Shown one piece after another: positions 32,878-43,882 of a DNA stretch of 64,000 nucleotides (position 1 is its first letter; every line of letters starts with the position of its first letter). The position numbers and the translations under genes are program-made. The stretch is from positions 26,477,034-26,541,033 of the forward strand of contig CM058231.1 in the NCBI GenBank assembly GCA_030180135.1, given 5' to 3'. The notes below the pieces were generated by a model, which saw only the letters and a list, made by a program, of their open reading frames with translations, was not told the DNA's origin and did not search any database. The stretch is from Orychophragmus violaceus. Its lineage: Eukaryota; Streptophyta; Magnoliopsida; Brassicales; Brassicaceae.

Positions 32878-34265
32878 TCAAACCATATTTCAAACAATAA
32901 CACAAGAAGTTGAACTGATATAATGCCTAAAGTCTGAAAATGATAATTCTCATCAATGCAATCTCAGTTGATCTCATTTAGGCACTTATAAGGTTCAAGC
33001 AAGCGTACAAACTCTTTCTCGATTCCAAAAATCGGATTTCCCATTATTTTTCATGAACTACTCACTTTTTTCACAAACATTTCAATTCATCACTAATTTT
33101 ATATGGTTCCTATTGTAAGAAATGCTCTAAACACCCTAGTAAAGCCATAGGAACAATCAAATCGCGTTTCCCCCAACCTTTTTATTGAAGAACCCTAGAA
33201 ATTTATTTCCAATTTTAGCACAATCTAACTATGCGTTCTTCAAATTAACAACATGGGTGTGTCTAGAATCATCAAATGAACAAGTATTGAGCCATCAATC
33301 CCTCTAAAATTCGAAATCGAAAATTTCCATGAAGAACAAGGGTTTTGAAATTCATACCTCGGAGTGATTAGGTGACAAATAATGATCCTAGACAAGTTTC
33401 TGATGGAAAATCGCGAACAATAGACAGAGAAATCAGTGAAAATGATAAAGAATTGAGTGAGTTTTGGATATTTAGCTTGAGAAAACAATGGAGGAAAAGG
33501 ATGGATTATTTGGTTCTGGGAAGAAGAAAGAGAGAGAAGGTCGTGAGAAGGTAAAGAGAATTTTTTTTTTCTTTTCAAAACGCTGTCAAAACGAGGAATC
33601 GGGTCAAACCTGCCTCACAGCGACATCCGGACCCGCTGTGTGATGTCACTATGAGTATCCTTACCTGCAGCGGCATCGCCAAGCCGCTGCGGAGGTCGCT
33701 GTGCAATCCTCACGATTTCGGCATTTTGGGCTACAGCGACATCGTGATGCCGCTGTACGATGTTGTTGTGGCTTATTTTCTCTGCAGTAGCATGGTCACG
33801 TCGCTGTGGCTCCCGCAAGTTTTTCAGCCTTTTGGGCCACAACGACATCGTGATGCCGTTGTGCGATGCCGCTGTGGCTCATTTTTTCTTCAGCGACATG
33901 ACATGGTCGCTGTGCCACCCTGCTGTGGGTTTCTTTTGCCTGCAGCTACTCCGTTTGCCTGGTCCGTGGTGTAAAACTTCCATATTTGCTCATGCTTGCT
34001 CCCACATGCTGAAAATTCTCATACAAGACTAAAACAAACATAAAACTCGCACAAAAATTCACCAAACAAATCAAAGAGAATTCACACAATATATACAAAG
34101 GATAACATGGAATTGCCTCCCAAGCGCGCTTGTTTTAAGTCACGAGCTTGACTCTCTTACTGCTTAGATTGGGGTTGGATCCGTGAGAAGAATCGATATA
34201 TCTTCTTCCATGGGGTCGGACGCAGAGTAGACTTTGAGCCGTTGTCCATTCACTGTGAACTCACT
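32878..34265. other. Element D region between integrase and Athila-type ORF
   Basis: Non-coding. It contains a dense group of CAGCGAC/GTCGCTG palindromes at 33612-33930 and an AT-rich stretch at 32880-33240. No credible gene. The open frames on both strands at 33615-34032 follow the palindromes. Confidence 0.75.
33612..33930. repeat. Element D internal palindrome cluster (CAGCGAC type)
   Basis: About six units of the form ACAGCGACATCGTGATGCCGCTGT, most followed within a few bases by a further GATGTCGCTGT half-site. The same unit type is found three times in each D LTR. Confidence 0.85.
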
Positions 34266-37200
34266 TCAGTCCTTGTTGAGTAGAATGACGGCTCCATAGG
34301 GTCGTACTTCTTTGATTGAGAAAGGGCCAGACCATCTCGACTTTAGTTTCCTGGGAAACAACTTCAACCGAGAGTTGTACAGTAAAACTCGGTCTCCTTC
34401 CTTGAACTCTTTCTTGACAATTCTCTTGTCATGGAATGCCTTCGTCCTCTCTTTGTAGATTTTTGAGCTTTCATAGGCATCTAACATGCTTTCGTCAAGC
34501 TCATGGAGTTGAATGAGGCGTTTCTCAGCTGTGGTTTTGATGTCGAAATTCAGTAGCTTTATTTCCCACATGGCCTTGTACTCCAACTCTACTGGTAAGT
34601 GACATGAATTTTCGTACAAGAGGTTGAAATATGTTGTGCCGATAGGTGTCTTGAAGGCTGTCCGGTATGCCCAAAGAGCATCATCTAGTTTCTTGGCCCA
34701 ATCTTTTCTTGAGATCCCAACAGTCTTCTACAATATGGTCTTGATTTATCGGTTAGACACTTCCACTTGTCCGCTGGTCTGAGGATGATATGGTATAGCC
34801 ACCTTGTGTTTCACTCCATACTTCTTGAAAACATTTTCAAACACCTTGTTGATGAAGTGAATGCCTCCATCACTGATCACAACTCTTAGGAAACCAAACC
34901 GAGGAAATATGATGGATTTGAACAACTTGATAACTATCTTAGCATCATTGGTAGGACTTGCAATGGCTTCTACCCATTTTGACACATAGTCAACTGCCAC
35001 CAAAATGTATTGATTTCCAAATGAGGATGGAAAAGGACCCATGAAGTCAATCCCCCATACATCAAACACTTCAACTTCCAATATCGGATTTTGTGGCATC
35101 TCATTCCTCCTACCAATGTTCCCTTTTCTTTGACAGGCATCACACCTTGACACATATCCGTGAGCATCTTTAAACAGGCAGGGCCACCAATAACCTGAAT
35201 GTAACACCTTCGTTGCAGTTTTGAATGATGCAAAGTGTCCTCCATAATCCGAACCATGGCAGTGATACAAGATCCCTTCCATCTCCTCTTCTGGGACACA
35301 TCTCCTGTAGAGACCATCTGAACACCTACAAGTATGGTTCATCCGAATAAAATCGAGTTACATCCCGGTAAAACTTCTTCCTTTGGTAGCTGCTGAGGTT
35401 TGGTGGCTCCTTTCCACATGTAAAGTAGTTGACAAAATCTGCATACCAAGACAGATTTTCCTCTTTCAAGCTCTTTACTTCTTCCAACTTCAAGACCATC
35501 TCGTACCCTTCCTTTAAACTTTTGATCATCATGAGTTGTTCTTCCGGTAGGGAGTCATCTATTGGTAGTTGTTCATCAATTCTCAACCTTGATAGGTGAT
35601 CAGCTACTCCATTCTCAAATCCTTTCTTGTCTTGAATTTCAAGGTCAAACTTCTGAATTAGAAGTATCCATCTCAATAACCTCGACTTAGCTTCCTTCTT
35701 AGCCAACAAGTGTCTCAATGCTGCATGATCTGTGTATACCACCACTTTCGATCCCACCAAATATGATCTGAACTTGTCAAATGCAAACACCACTGCCAAG
35801 AGCTCCTTCTTTGTGGTTGCTTATCGTACTTGAGCATCGTCCAAGGTCATGCTTGCATAATATATGACATGAAGCTTTTTGTCCTTCCTATGGCCTAAGA
35901 CTGCTCCAACTGCATAGTCGCTTGTATCGCACATTATCTCAAAAGGAAGATCCCAGTCTGGAGCTTGAACTATAGGTGCACTCACAAGGGCATTCTTGAT
36001 CTTATGGAATGCTTTGAGGCACTCGTCATCAAAGACGAATTTTGTCTCCTTGCACTGCAATCTTGTTAGTGGTCTTGTAATCTTTGAAAAATCCTTGATG
36101 AACCATCGGTAAAAACCAGCATGACCCAAAAAGCTCCTTATCCCTTTGACTGAGTTTGGTGGCTGCAATCACATCATCACATCTATTTTGGCTTTTTCCA
36201 CTTCGATTCCTCTTTCTGAAATCTTGTGCCCAAGTACTATCCCTTCTTTCACCATGAAGTGGCATTTCTCCCAATTTAGTACCAAGTTCGTCTCTTCGCA
36301 TCGTTGAAGTACCCTGCACAAATTAGACAAACAAGCAGCAAACGAGGAACCATACACAGAAAAATCATCCATGAAAACTTCAACCATTTCTTCAATTAAG
36401 TCAGAAAAGATCGACATCATGCACCTTTGAAAGGTGTCTGGAGCATTACATAACCCAATGGCATCCTTCGATATGCAAAGGTGCCATAAGGACATGTGAG
36501 TGTCGTCTTTTCTTGATCATTAGGGGTGAATGGGTATTTGAAAGAACTCATTGTACCCATCAAGAAAACAATAGAATGGATTATTTGCCAATCGTTCAAG
36601 CATTTGGTCAATGAATGGAAGAGGGAAGTGATCTTTTCTGGTGGCTGAGTTCAATTTCCTATAATCAATGCACATCCTATGTCCGGTAATAGTTCTTGTA
36701 GAGATTAGTTCGTTTTTTCTCATTTTTAACCATTGTTATACCTCCCTTTTTAGGAACTACATGAACAGGTGAGACCCATGTGCTATCCGAAATAGGAAAG
36801 ATTATTCCTGCATTCAAAAGTTTCAGAATCTCCTTTTTAACAACTTCTTTCAAATTTGGGTTTAGTCTCCTTTGATGCTCTATTGAAGTCATGGTTTCAT
36901 CTTCCAAATGGATTCTATGGGTGCAAAGAGTTGGTGAGAGTCCTTTAATATCATCAAGTGAATAACCTATTGCTCTCCTATTTTTTCTCAGTTCATTAAG
37001 GAGTAAGTTAAGTTTATTTCCACTAAGGTTTTCACTTTACTATGACAGGGTAGGATGAATTTGGTCCCAAGAAAGCGTACCTTAGCCCATCCGGGAGTTG
37101 TTTGAGCTCTACCTTTAGTGATTTCAGCTCACATCAATCATCATCTAGGTTAGAATCGTCATTTCTAGCTGGTTTGGTTGCTTCTTCTCCCTCCACGGAC

Positions 37201-37610
37201 TTGATGCTGTGAACCACTTGGGGAAGTTCAGAGAATTGATTCTTTCCTTCTAACACTTTGTGTAAGTCAGGGAGTTTTGCATACTCTTGATTGTCTTTGT
37301 TCACTAGCTCACTCATGTCTTTATTGGTGGTCATGACTATCTCCAGAGAGTCCTCCATAGCCAGCTCTTCCAGGTATTCATCAGCCAAAGCATCCAGTTT
37401 TCAATCCAAAAGGCCTGCCCTTGAATCATTGGTTTCTTCATCACTTCATTAATGTCAAACTTGAGGATATGATTCTTTCCCAAGTGTAGGTCAATCTTCC
37501 CCTTCTTAACATCAATGATGGCTCCAGCAGTGGCCAAAAAAGGTCTTCCAAAGACCAGGGGGTCGTTTGGTTCTTCATCCATCAGTGAGATTCTACACTG
37601 TTTATAGTGT
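34266..37610 (-). pseudogene. Element D pol: protease, RT, RNase H, integrase (broken)
   Basis: In minus order: protease near 37650-37500 (CDLGASVSLMP before it, FGRPFLATAGAIIDV after). RT follows at 36907-36169 with KLNSATRKDHFPLPFIDQML, FLDGYNEFFQIPIHP and the catalytic FMDDFSVYG. RNase H is at 36168-35326 (CDTSDYAVGAVLG, TDHAALRHLL, VADHLSRL). Integrase is at 35342-34266 with an H/C zinc finger (HCHGSDYGGH ... CDACQRKG), WGIDFMGPFP and HPQTSGQVEVSNR, then a C-terminal RVLLYNSRLKLFPRKLKSRW. At least five frameshifts or stops break it. Catalytic motifs survive, so decay is by frame loss rather than active-site loss. Confidence 0.88.
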
Positions 37611-37617
37611 GTGAATC

Positions 37618-39791
37618 CTAGATTTTTGCTACTGAGAGTGGCATCAAGCTTACACTTGCTCCAAGGTCACATAGATATCTTTCAAAGGAGGGTGGTCCCA
37701 AAGCGCATGGTAGGGTGAAGCTTCCTCGATCTTCAAGCTTCCTTGGAATGGTTTTTCTCTGGATGATAGCACTGCACTCGTGGGTTAAGATCACCATACA
37801 TTCCATCTCCTTTGTTCTGTCCTTGATCACATCTTTGAGAAATTTGCTATATTGGGGTACTAGCATGAATGCATCCATCAATGGCATGGTGAGCTGAATC
37901 TTCTCCATTTGCTTGTCAAAGATTGCTCTATAATTCTCTAAGAGCTGCTTCTTGAATCTTACAGGAAAGGGGAGTTTTGGCTCATAGGCTGGTGGTACAA
38001 ATATTTTCTCCTTAGATGTAGAGGCTGGACCGGTTTTTGCCTTCTCCTTTGTTTCTTCATACATCTTGCCTTTTCCTTTGATATCTTTTGCTTCCTCTTT
38101 GATTTCTTCATCACGCCTCTCCTTCTCAATGGTTTCCTTCTCAAGTTCAAAGTCCATCCCCCACCTTGTTTCTCATTGTCCTCAATGAGCTCTCTTGATG
38201 GTAGTTCTCTTCCACTTCTTAGTGTAATGGCATTGATGTACTCCTTTGGATTTGGCTCTGGTTTTCCAGGTAGAAAACCTGGTGGTCTGTTTGATGATGA
38301 TCCTTGTTGAGGAAAATGTTGCTTGAAGCTTGAAAATTCAGCTGCTAGATTGTCGAATCTTGTATTCCATTCACTTGTCAATTTTTTGTTGCTTTCCAAT
38401 ACTTGTTTCATCATTTGTTGGGTGGTGTCTTCTTGTCTTTGTTGGTTGGATGAGCTTCCTTGTCCTTGGTACTATTGGTTCCCTTGATAGATTCCTTGGT
38501 TGTTGTTGTATTGTTGTCGTGGCTGGAAATTTCCTTGGTTGTTGTTGTTGTAAGGTTGCCTTTGTTGAAAGCCTCCACTGTTGTTGAATGCTGGTTTTGT
38601 TGGGAAGTTTCCTTGTAGTGTGGTCTGTCCTTGAGGTTTGAATGGTGGATATGTCTGGTCTTGAGGATTCTCCACATTGTTATTCCTATAGGAAAAATTG
38701 GGGTGATTCCTATAGTTTTGATTGAATCTTTTGTTGAATCCTTGGCCGCCAATGTAGTTCATTTCAGCATGTCCATCAACACTCATCTCAGCATCATCTT
38801 TAAGGTATCCTTGGTGTTGATCAAATTCTCCCACAAAGTTAACATTCCTATGGTTTGCTTTAAGCAACTTGTCAATCTTTTCATTGAGTGCTTTGATTTC
38901 CCTCCTTTGGTCATCTCTATCTCCTCCTTCTTGGTATGTGCGGTCATAGTCTTCCCCAATGTTTGTGTCACTTATAGCCAAGTTCTCTACCAGCTGCATG
39001 ACTTCTCTTTCATCCTTTTGCAAGAAGTTGCAATTGCTAGCTGTGTCTAGCATCATCCGGTATTTGGGCAGTATGCCACGGTATAGTGTGCTGAGTAGGC
39101 TCTCCTTAGTGAAGCCATGATGAGGGCATTGGTTGGTGTAGCCTTTGAATCTCTCCCAAGCTTCTCCAAAGTTTTCTGTGGCCTTTTGTTTGAAGCTTGA
39201 AATTTCAGTCCTCAATCTTGCGGTTCTTGATTTGGAGAAGAATTTGGATAAGAAGGCTCTTTTTCATTCATCCCAGGAGGTGATTGTGTTTGGTGGAAGG
39301 TTCTTCTCCCATAGATGGGCTTTATCTCCAAGAGAGAATGGGAATAGTGTCAGCTTCATTGCATCTTCAGAAATCCCATTGGTTCGGACTGTTCGTCATA
39401 GCTTGTCAAGATGGTCTAGTGGATCCTCCATTGGTAGCCCATGGAACTTGCTTCCTTGCACCATGTTGATGATGCTTGCCTTGATTTCATAGTTGTTGTT
39501 GTCTACTACTGGTGCAATGATTCCAGAATGGTAGTCGTTAATGCTTGGTTCGTCATATGCTCCAATGCCTCTGTGTACCCTTGGTGGATGGTTTTGTCTG
39601 TTTCCTTTATTTCCTTGGTTGTTTTCAAACACATCACCGTCGTGTGGTTGTTGCTGCTGGTCAGCCATGTTGTTTTGTACTCTTGCTAACCTTTGTTGCT
39701 GTCTTCTCTTCCTTGAAATTCCCCTTTCGAAAGCTTTTATGTCGTCAACTCTTGGTACAAGGTTCGTTGTTCCCCTGCTCCTCAAGTTCAT
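37618..39791 (-). pseudogene. Element D gag (broken)
   Basis: The N-terminus is at 39791 (MNLRSRGTTNLVPRVDD). The region continues with in-frame stops through a Retrotrans_gag-like region at 39215-38900 (AWERFKGYTNQCPHHGF, LYRGILPKYRMML). A long Gln/Asn-rich stretch follows near 38700-38470, then a charged Lys/Glu region at 38157-38000 running into the protease region. No CCHC knuckle was seen. Stops lie near 39260 and 38410. Confidence 0.8.
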
Positions 39792-39919
39792 TCACCTGCA
39801 AATAAAAGGGAAACAAAGTAGAGAAATATAGTATCTCTGTAACCGAAAGACTTAGTCTCAAGCAAACACCAAATCCTAATGGCTTAATTTTACACCCAAG
39901 ATGGCACCGACGCCAAACT

Positions 39920-41339
39920 TGATATGAATAAAAAGTTCCTCTTAATACCACTTCAGCTGCAAGTATACAACTGCAATCCACTTGGGTAAATTAAACACAC
40001 TAAGAATGCAAGTGTTCTCTTAATCTAAGTGCAACCAAATTTGTTTGTGGGTTTTGTAGCTATTAACTAACAAGACAACCAGATTCTAATCATGATTAAA
40101 AATACAATTTACAAGAATGTTCAAGAGTGATCAAAAACAGAGTAAAAACAGAGCAAAAAGATGATTTAAAACAATTGATTAAAAGCTAAGTTCCTTGGAT
40201 TGAGTTTTCGGTTTGGGTGATCAACTATCAGCTCAGAAACATTTAACAAACATGGAATGATTTCTTAGGCTAAGAACAACAATTCAAGTTACTTCACTCT
40301 CATGACAATAACCCTATATCTATCAAGCATTAACATCAATTCTCATTGGCAATTTCAAGATAGATATGCTTTAAGAACAAGTTCTTATTACCACTAAACA
40401 CCTTAAACATCAATTCTCATCGGTTAAGTATGTAGAGCACTTGGTAGAGATTCAAAAATTAACTATACTTCTCAGTACTAGCAATATTCAAGATCAAGGG
40501 ATTGATTAGCCACTTCAATCCTTACATTAAGAACTTCTAACAAGTAAGAAATCAATACTTCCAAGTTTTAAACAACCTAAACCATATTTAGATCACCCTC
40601 ACCTTTACTCAAACCCAGAAACTTATAGAGAGCTACTCACTAGCCATAGCAATAACAAATCAAAACATGTTTAAAGTAAGCAAGAATGATAAACAAGAAG
40701 AACTAGAAGAAGAACTCAAAAACAAACTCTTAATTGCATAAAAGATTCAAGAAAACTAAATTGTTTGGAGTAGATTATAGCAAGAAGTGATATGGCTCTT
40801 CTAACACATCAAGAGCCCTTAAATAGAAGAAAATAGAGTGCAATGGTCGAAAACACTCATGTGGAGGGGCTACAAGCCGAAAGCAAAAAGAAAAAGAGCA
40901 TGTGGGAAAAAGTTGGTCTCACAGCGACGTCGGGACCTCGCTGTGAGACATCGCTGTGCGGTTCTTGATCCACAGCGACTTCGGGACGTCGCTGTAGTAT
41001 GTCGCTGGAGCTCCCGCTGAATCAATCATATTTGTACAGCGGCATTGGGACCCCGCTGTACGATGTCGCTGTGCATCTTCTGTATCCGCAAACGTCCACA
41101 TCGACCTTGGCACCCCGCTGTAGCTTTCTGGTCACGATCCTTAGCTGTTTTTCCACTTTGTTGGAGTATTCTTTTGGTCCCTTTCTCCTCCATTGTCCCT
41201 TGGTGCTTCATCATGTCATCCACCACCTACAAAAGAGAAAAACAAAGCATATGCACTCCTAATGATGCCTAAATGCTTTACCTAAAGCTAAAACACACTC
41301 CAAATCATGATTAAATCTACTCAGAATCATAACACATCA
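39920..41339 (-). repeat. Element D 5' LTR
   Basis: 1420 bp, TGATATGAAT...AACACATCA. Just inside it (39901-39916) the minus strand reads TGGCGTCGGTGCC, a diverged tRNA-Asp-type primer site. It holds three well-preserved CAGCGAC/GTCGCTG units at 40917-41075. Confidence 0.9.
40917..41075. repeat. Palindrome cluster in the element D 5' LTR
   Basis: Three units. The first is TCACAGCGA, ten bases, TCGCTGTGA, then a further CATCGCTGTG. The second and third repeat the plan (ACAGCG ... CGCTGT ... GTCGCTG). Confidence 0.88.
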
Positions 41340-41344
41340 TGCAA

Positions 41345-41560
41345 CATCTCAATCAACATACAATAAATAAATTCAAATATCACAACAGTCGGTTCTTATG
41401 CATCACTCAGTCATATATATTCATCAATATTTATAAAAGACTTAACACACATCAATCAACGAAGCCAATTCAATCATAATCTAAGCATTCTGACATGTAA
41501 CGACACTAAACCAGAACAAACCAGCTCACCTTGGCTTGTTTAACGATGATTTGGAATTGG
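41345..41560. other. Short AT-rich spacer
   Basis: No feature seen. It separates element D from the 3' end of the second LINE and is part of the original target region of D. Confidence 0.6.
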
Positions 41561-43197
41561 ACTATGATCTAATCCACAGAAGAAGTACATATCTCCACAT
41601 GCTCTAGAGATCTAGGTCGTTTTCCTTCAACTAAGAGATATATATTGTAATACCCGTCCAGCTCCGCATGTAGCGGGGATAAGCATCTTCTGCATCCTTG
41701 TGCTCCTATGATCCTTCTTCCCGAAGCATCTTTAAAAAGCCACCATAATCCACTTGTCATGCTATTATCAACCCAAGAGGCGTCAATCTGACATGTCTGG
41801 GGGGATGTAGATGTTCGTGGGGTCTGGCGGTCTATAATGTGGTATAGGGGTGCTTCATCATCCCTGACGTCTGATTTTTACTTTTCATTTGCCTCCCTCC
41901 AACTTTCTGCTTCCGCAATAGCTTGTTGAAGAGTTCTCAAAGGGGAGATATCTTTCCCGTCGAAAACCTTGTTGTTTCTAGCCTTCCAAATGAACCATAA
42001 GATCCATTGATAATTATGACTTTGTGGATCGGAGAGACCCACATTTTTTGTTCTCCAAAATAAAAAATCAATATTGCAAAATATGGATGTACTCGGAAAG
42101 CAACCCGGAATGGATGGAAAGTTCGAAAGATTAAGAGCACCGCATCTGGGGCATGTAGCATCTGTCCCTAAATGACGATACTTCAGGCGTTGGCAAGTTG
42201 CCAGGAAACCCAAAAGTGCTTGCCACATGAAGTGTTTCTATTTCCTAGGGGCTTGAGTCCCCAGACAAAGTTCTTCAAGCAGTTTGTACTTTGTTATGTA
42301 ATTTCATGATTGTTTATCTCAATTTTTCCCTTTCTTATAAGATCATACCCCGACTTGACTGTATAGACTCCCGACTTGGTGTGATTCCAAGCGAAACCAT
42401 ATGGTACCACATCTCGGCTAGGTCTCATCCCCAAAATAAGAGGAATATCCTCAGGATGGAAGAGGGCTTGGATATCCCATTCCTTTGTGTCTTGTATAAT
42501 CATAGTATGGACGAGTAGCATTGGTTCTCTGTAACTTGTTTCGTCCCTTCCTCTAGGAGGCCGAGCCTCTAAATCCAGGATCCAAGGTTCCCACCATACT
42601 CATGTATTATACCCCGATCCGATTGTTTTCCGAATTCCTTGTCGGAGTGTCTGTCGCGCTGCCATAATACTGCACCACCCATAAGATGGGGAATAGGCAT
42701 TTGAGGCGTCTAGTGGGTTTGTATGTTTATAGTATGTTCCTTTTAGGACACGAGCTAGGAGTGAGGATGGGTACTGGAGTAATCTACAAAGTTGCTTTTC
42801 CAATAGAGCAAGATTGGTGTCTCTAATATCTTAAATTTCAAACCTGCCAATTCCTGGGGAATACAAATTTTGTCCCACGCTATCCAATGGAGTCCTCTGC
42901 TCTCTTGCTTTGAACTCCATCAAAAATTTGATATAGCGCTTCTACGTTTATCGATAGTGGCCTTGGGCAGTAGATAGCATGACATCTCATAATTGGGAGT
43001 TTCTTGTGCCACCGATTTTATCTAGACCTCTTTTCCCCCTTTAGATAAGGATTTAGCATTCCAGTTATTAACTCTGCCATTTGGGCGATTTTGGACAAAA
43101 GCAAAAACTTTCTTCGGCCCGCATATTTTCTCTGGAAGGCCTAGGTACGAGCTCATTCCTCCTTCATTCGTGATGTCTAGCGTCCTTTTGATGTCGC
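41561..43197 (-). pseudogene. LINE 2, 3' part: end of RT, zf-RVT, RNase H region
   Basis: Minus strand. At 43190-42850 a reading such as GGMSSYLGLPEKICGPKKVFAF follows the RT block. Next comes KLCRLLQYPSSLLARVLKG-like sequence at 42800-42600, then YTVKSGYDL near 42350. The zf-RVT block is at 42228-41880 (LKYRHLGTDATCPRCGA, then WILWFIWKARNNKVFDGK). The start of an RNase H-like tail is at 41760-41570. Several stops are present. The upstream remainder is at 48607-52198, beyond element E. Confidence 0.85.
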
Positions 43198-43869
43198 TGT
43201 TGGAATTGTGTCCAGTAATCTCGGTACTGTCTCTAGAAAGTAAGAGTATGTCAATGATCAGACATAAGTCATATAATACTGGGGGTCATGATGGCTTGCT
43301 AGAGTCCGCTCATGATCTATAAGTCTTGGACTTATTGCCTTTATTATATGATCCCATATGGGTCACACGCCTAAGCTAACAGGAAAATGTGTAGGAACGG
43401 TTTAGCAGAAGTACGGTAAAAGTGCTAGGCATTTACTGTACTTAGAGAGAATAAAACGGTTTAGCCACTCTGTGTCGATCGATACACAAGGTGTGTCGGT
43501 CGACACAGTACGCGAATACCGTCGAGTTAATTGGTGTTTGGGCCAAATGGCCCAAACGGAACCGGACAAGTTTTATTAGATAAAACTCGAGTTCAGAACG
43601 ATTAACCCTAAGAGTCTCAGCCGAAATCTCTCTCTCTCTCTGCGCCGAGCTCCTTGTGGTCTAGCAGCCGTTTTCTGTGATCGCGTGTGTGAACCTTTGG
43701 AGGAGTTATCTCTCGGTGGCTCTCTGATCTCATACATACCGTCCCTTTCCGCTGCAAATCAGGTATAAGGAGAGATCATCAATTGTTTCTATTCGAGAAG
43801 AACCTAGATCAGCATGTTTAGGATGATCTGAATCTGGAATTGAATCAGGATCAACTAAACAATCCTTCA
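43198..43869 (+). repeat. Element E 5' LTR
   Basis: TGTTGGAATT...CCTTCA. It contains one palindrome pair at 43471-43508 (TGTGTCGATCGATACACA then TGTGTCGGTCGACACA), a (CT)n run near 43630 and a 5-bp TSD at its left edge. Confidence 0.95.
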
Positions 43870-43870
43870 G

Positions 43871-43882
43871 TGGTATCAGAGC
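43871..43882 (+). other. Element E primer-binding site (tRNA-iMet)
   Basis: TGGTATCAGAGC, one base after the 5' LTR. Confidence 0.93.

Larger units (their letters stand above)
8380..41339 (-). mobile_element. Element D: Athila-like Ty3/Gypsy LTR retrotransposon, nested host
   Basis: LTRs are at 8380-9820 and 39920-41339, flanked by the 5-bp target duplication TGCAA (8375-8379 and 41340-41344). In minus-strand order the interior has gag, protease, RT, RNase H, integrase, then an extra ORF similar to the Athila ORF-1 family. Removing the inserted element A leaves about 13.3 kb, typical of Athila. The LTRs differ by about 3% by eye count plus a short indel, and all ORFs carry stops or frameshifts, so it is old and dead. 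It is the oldest layer of the nest. Confidence 0.92.
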
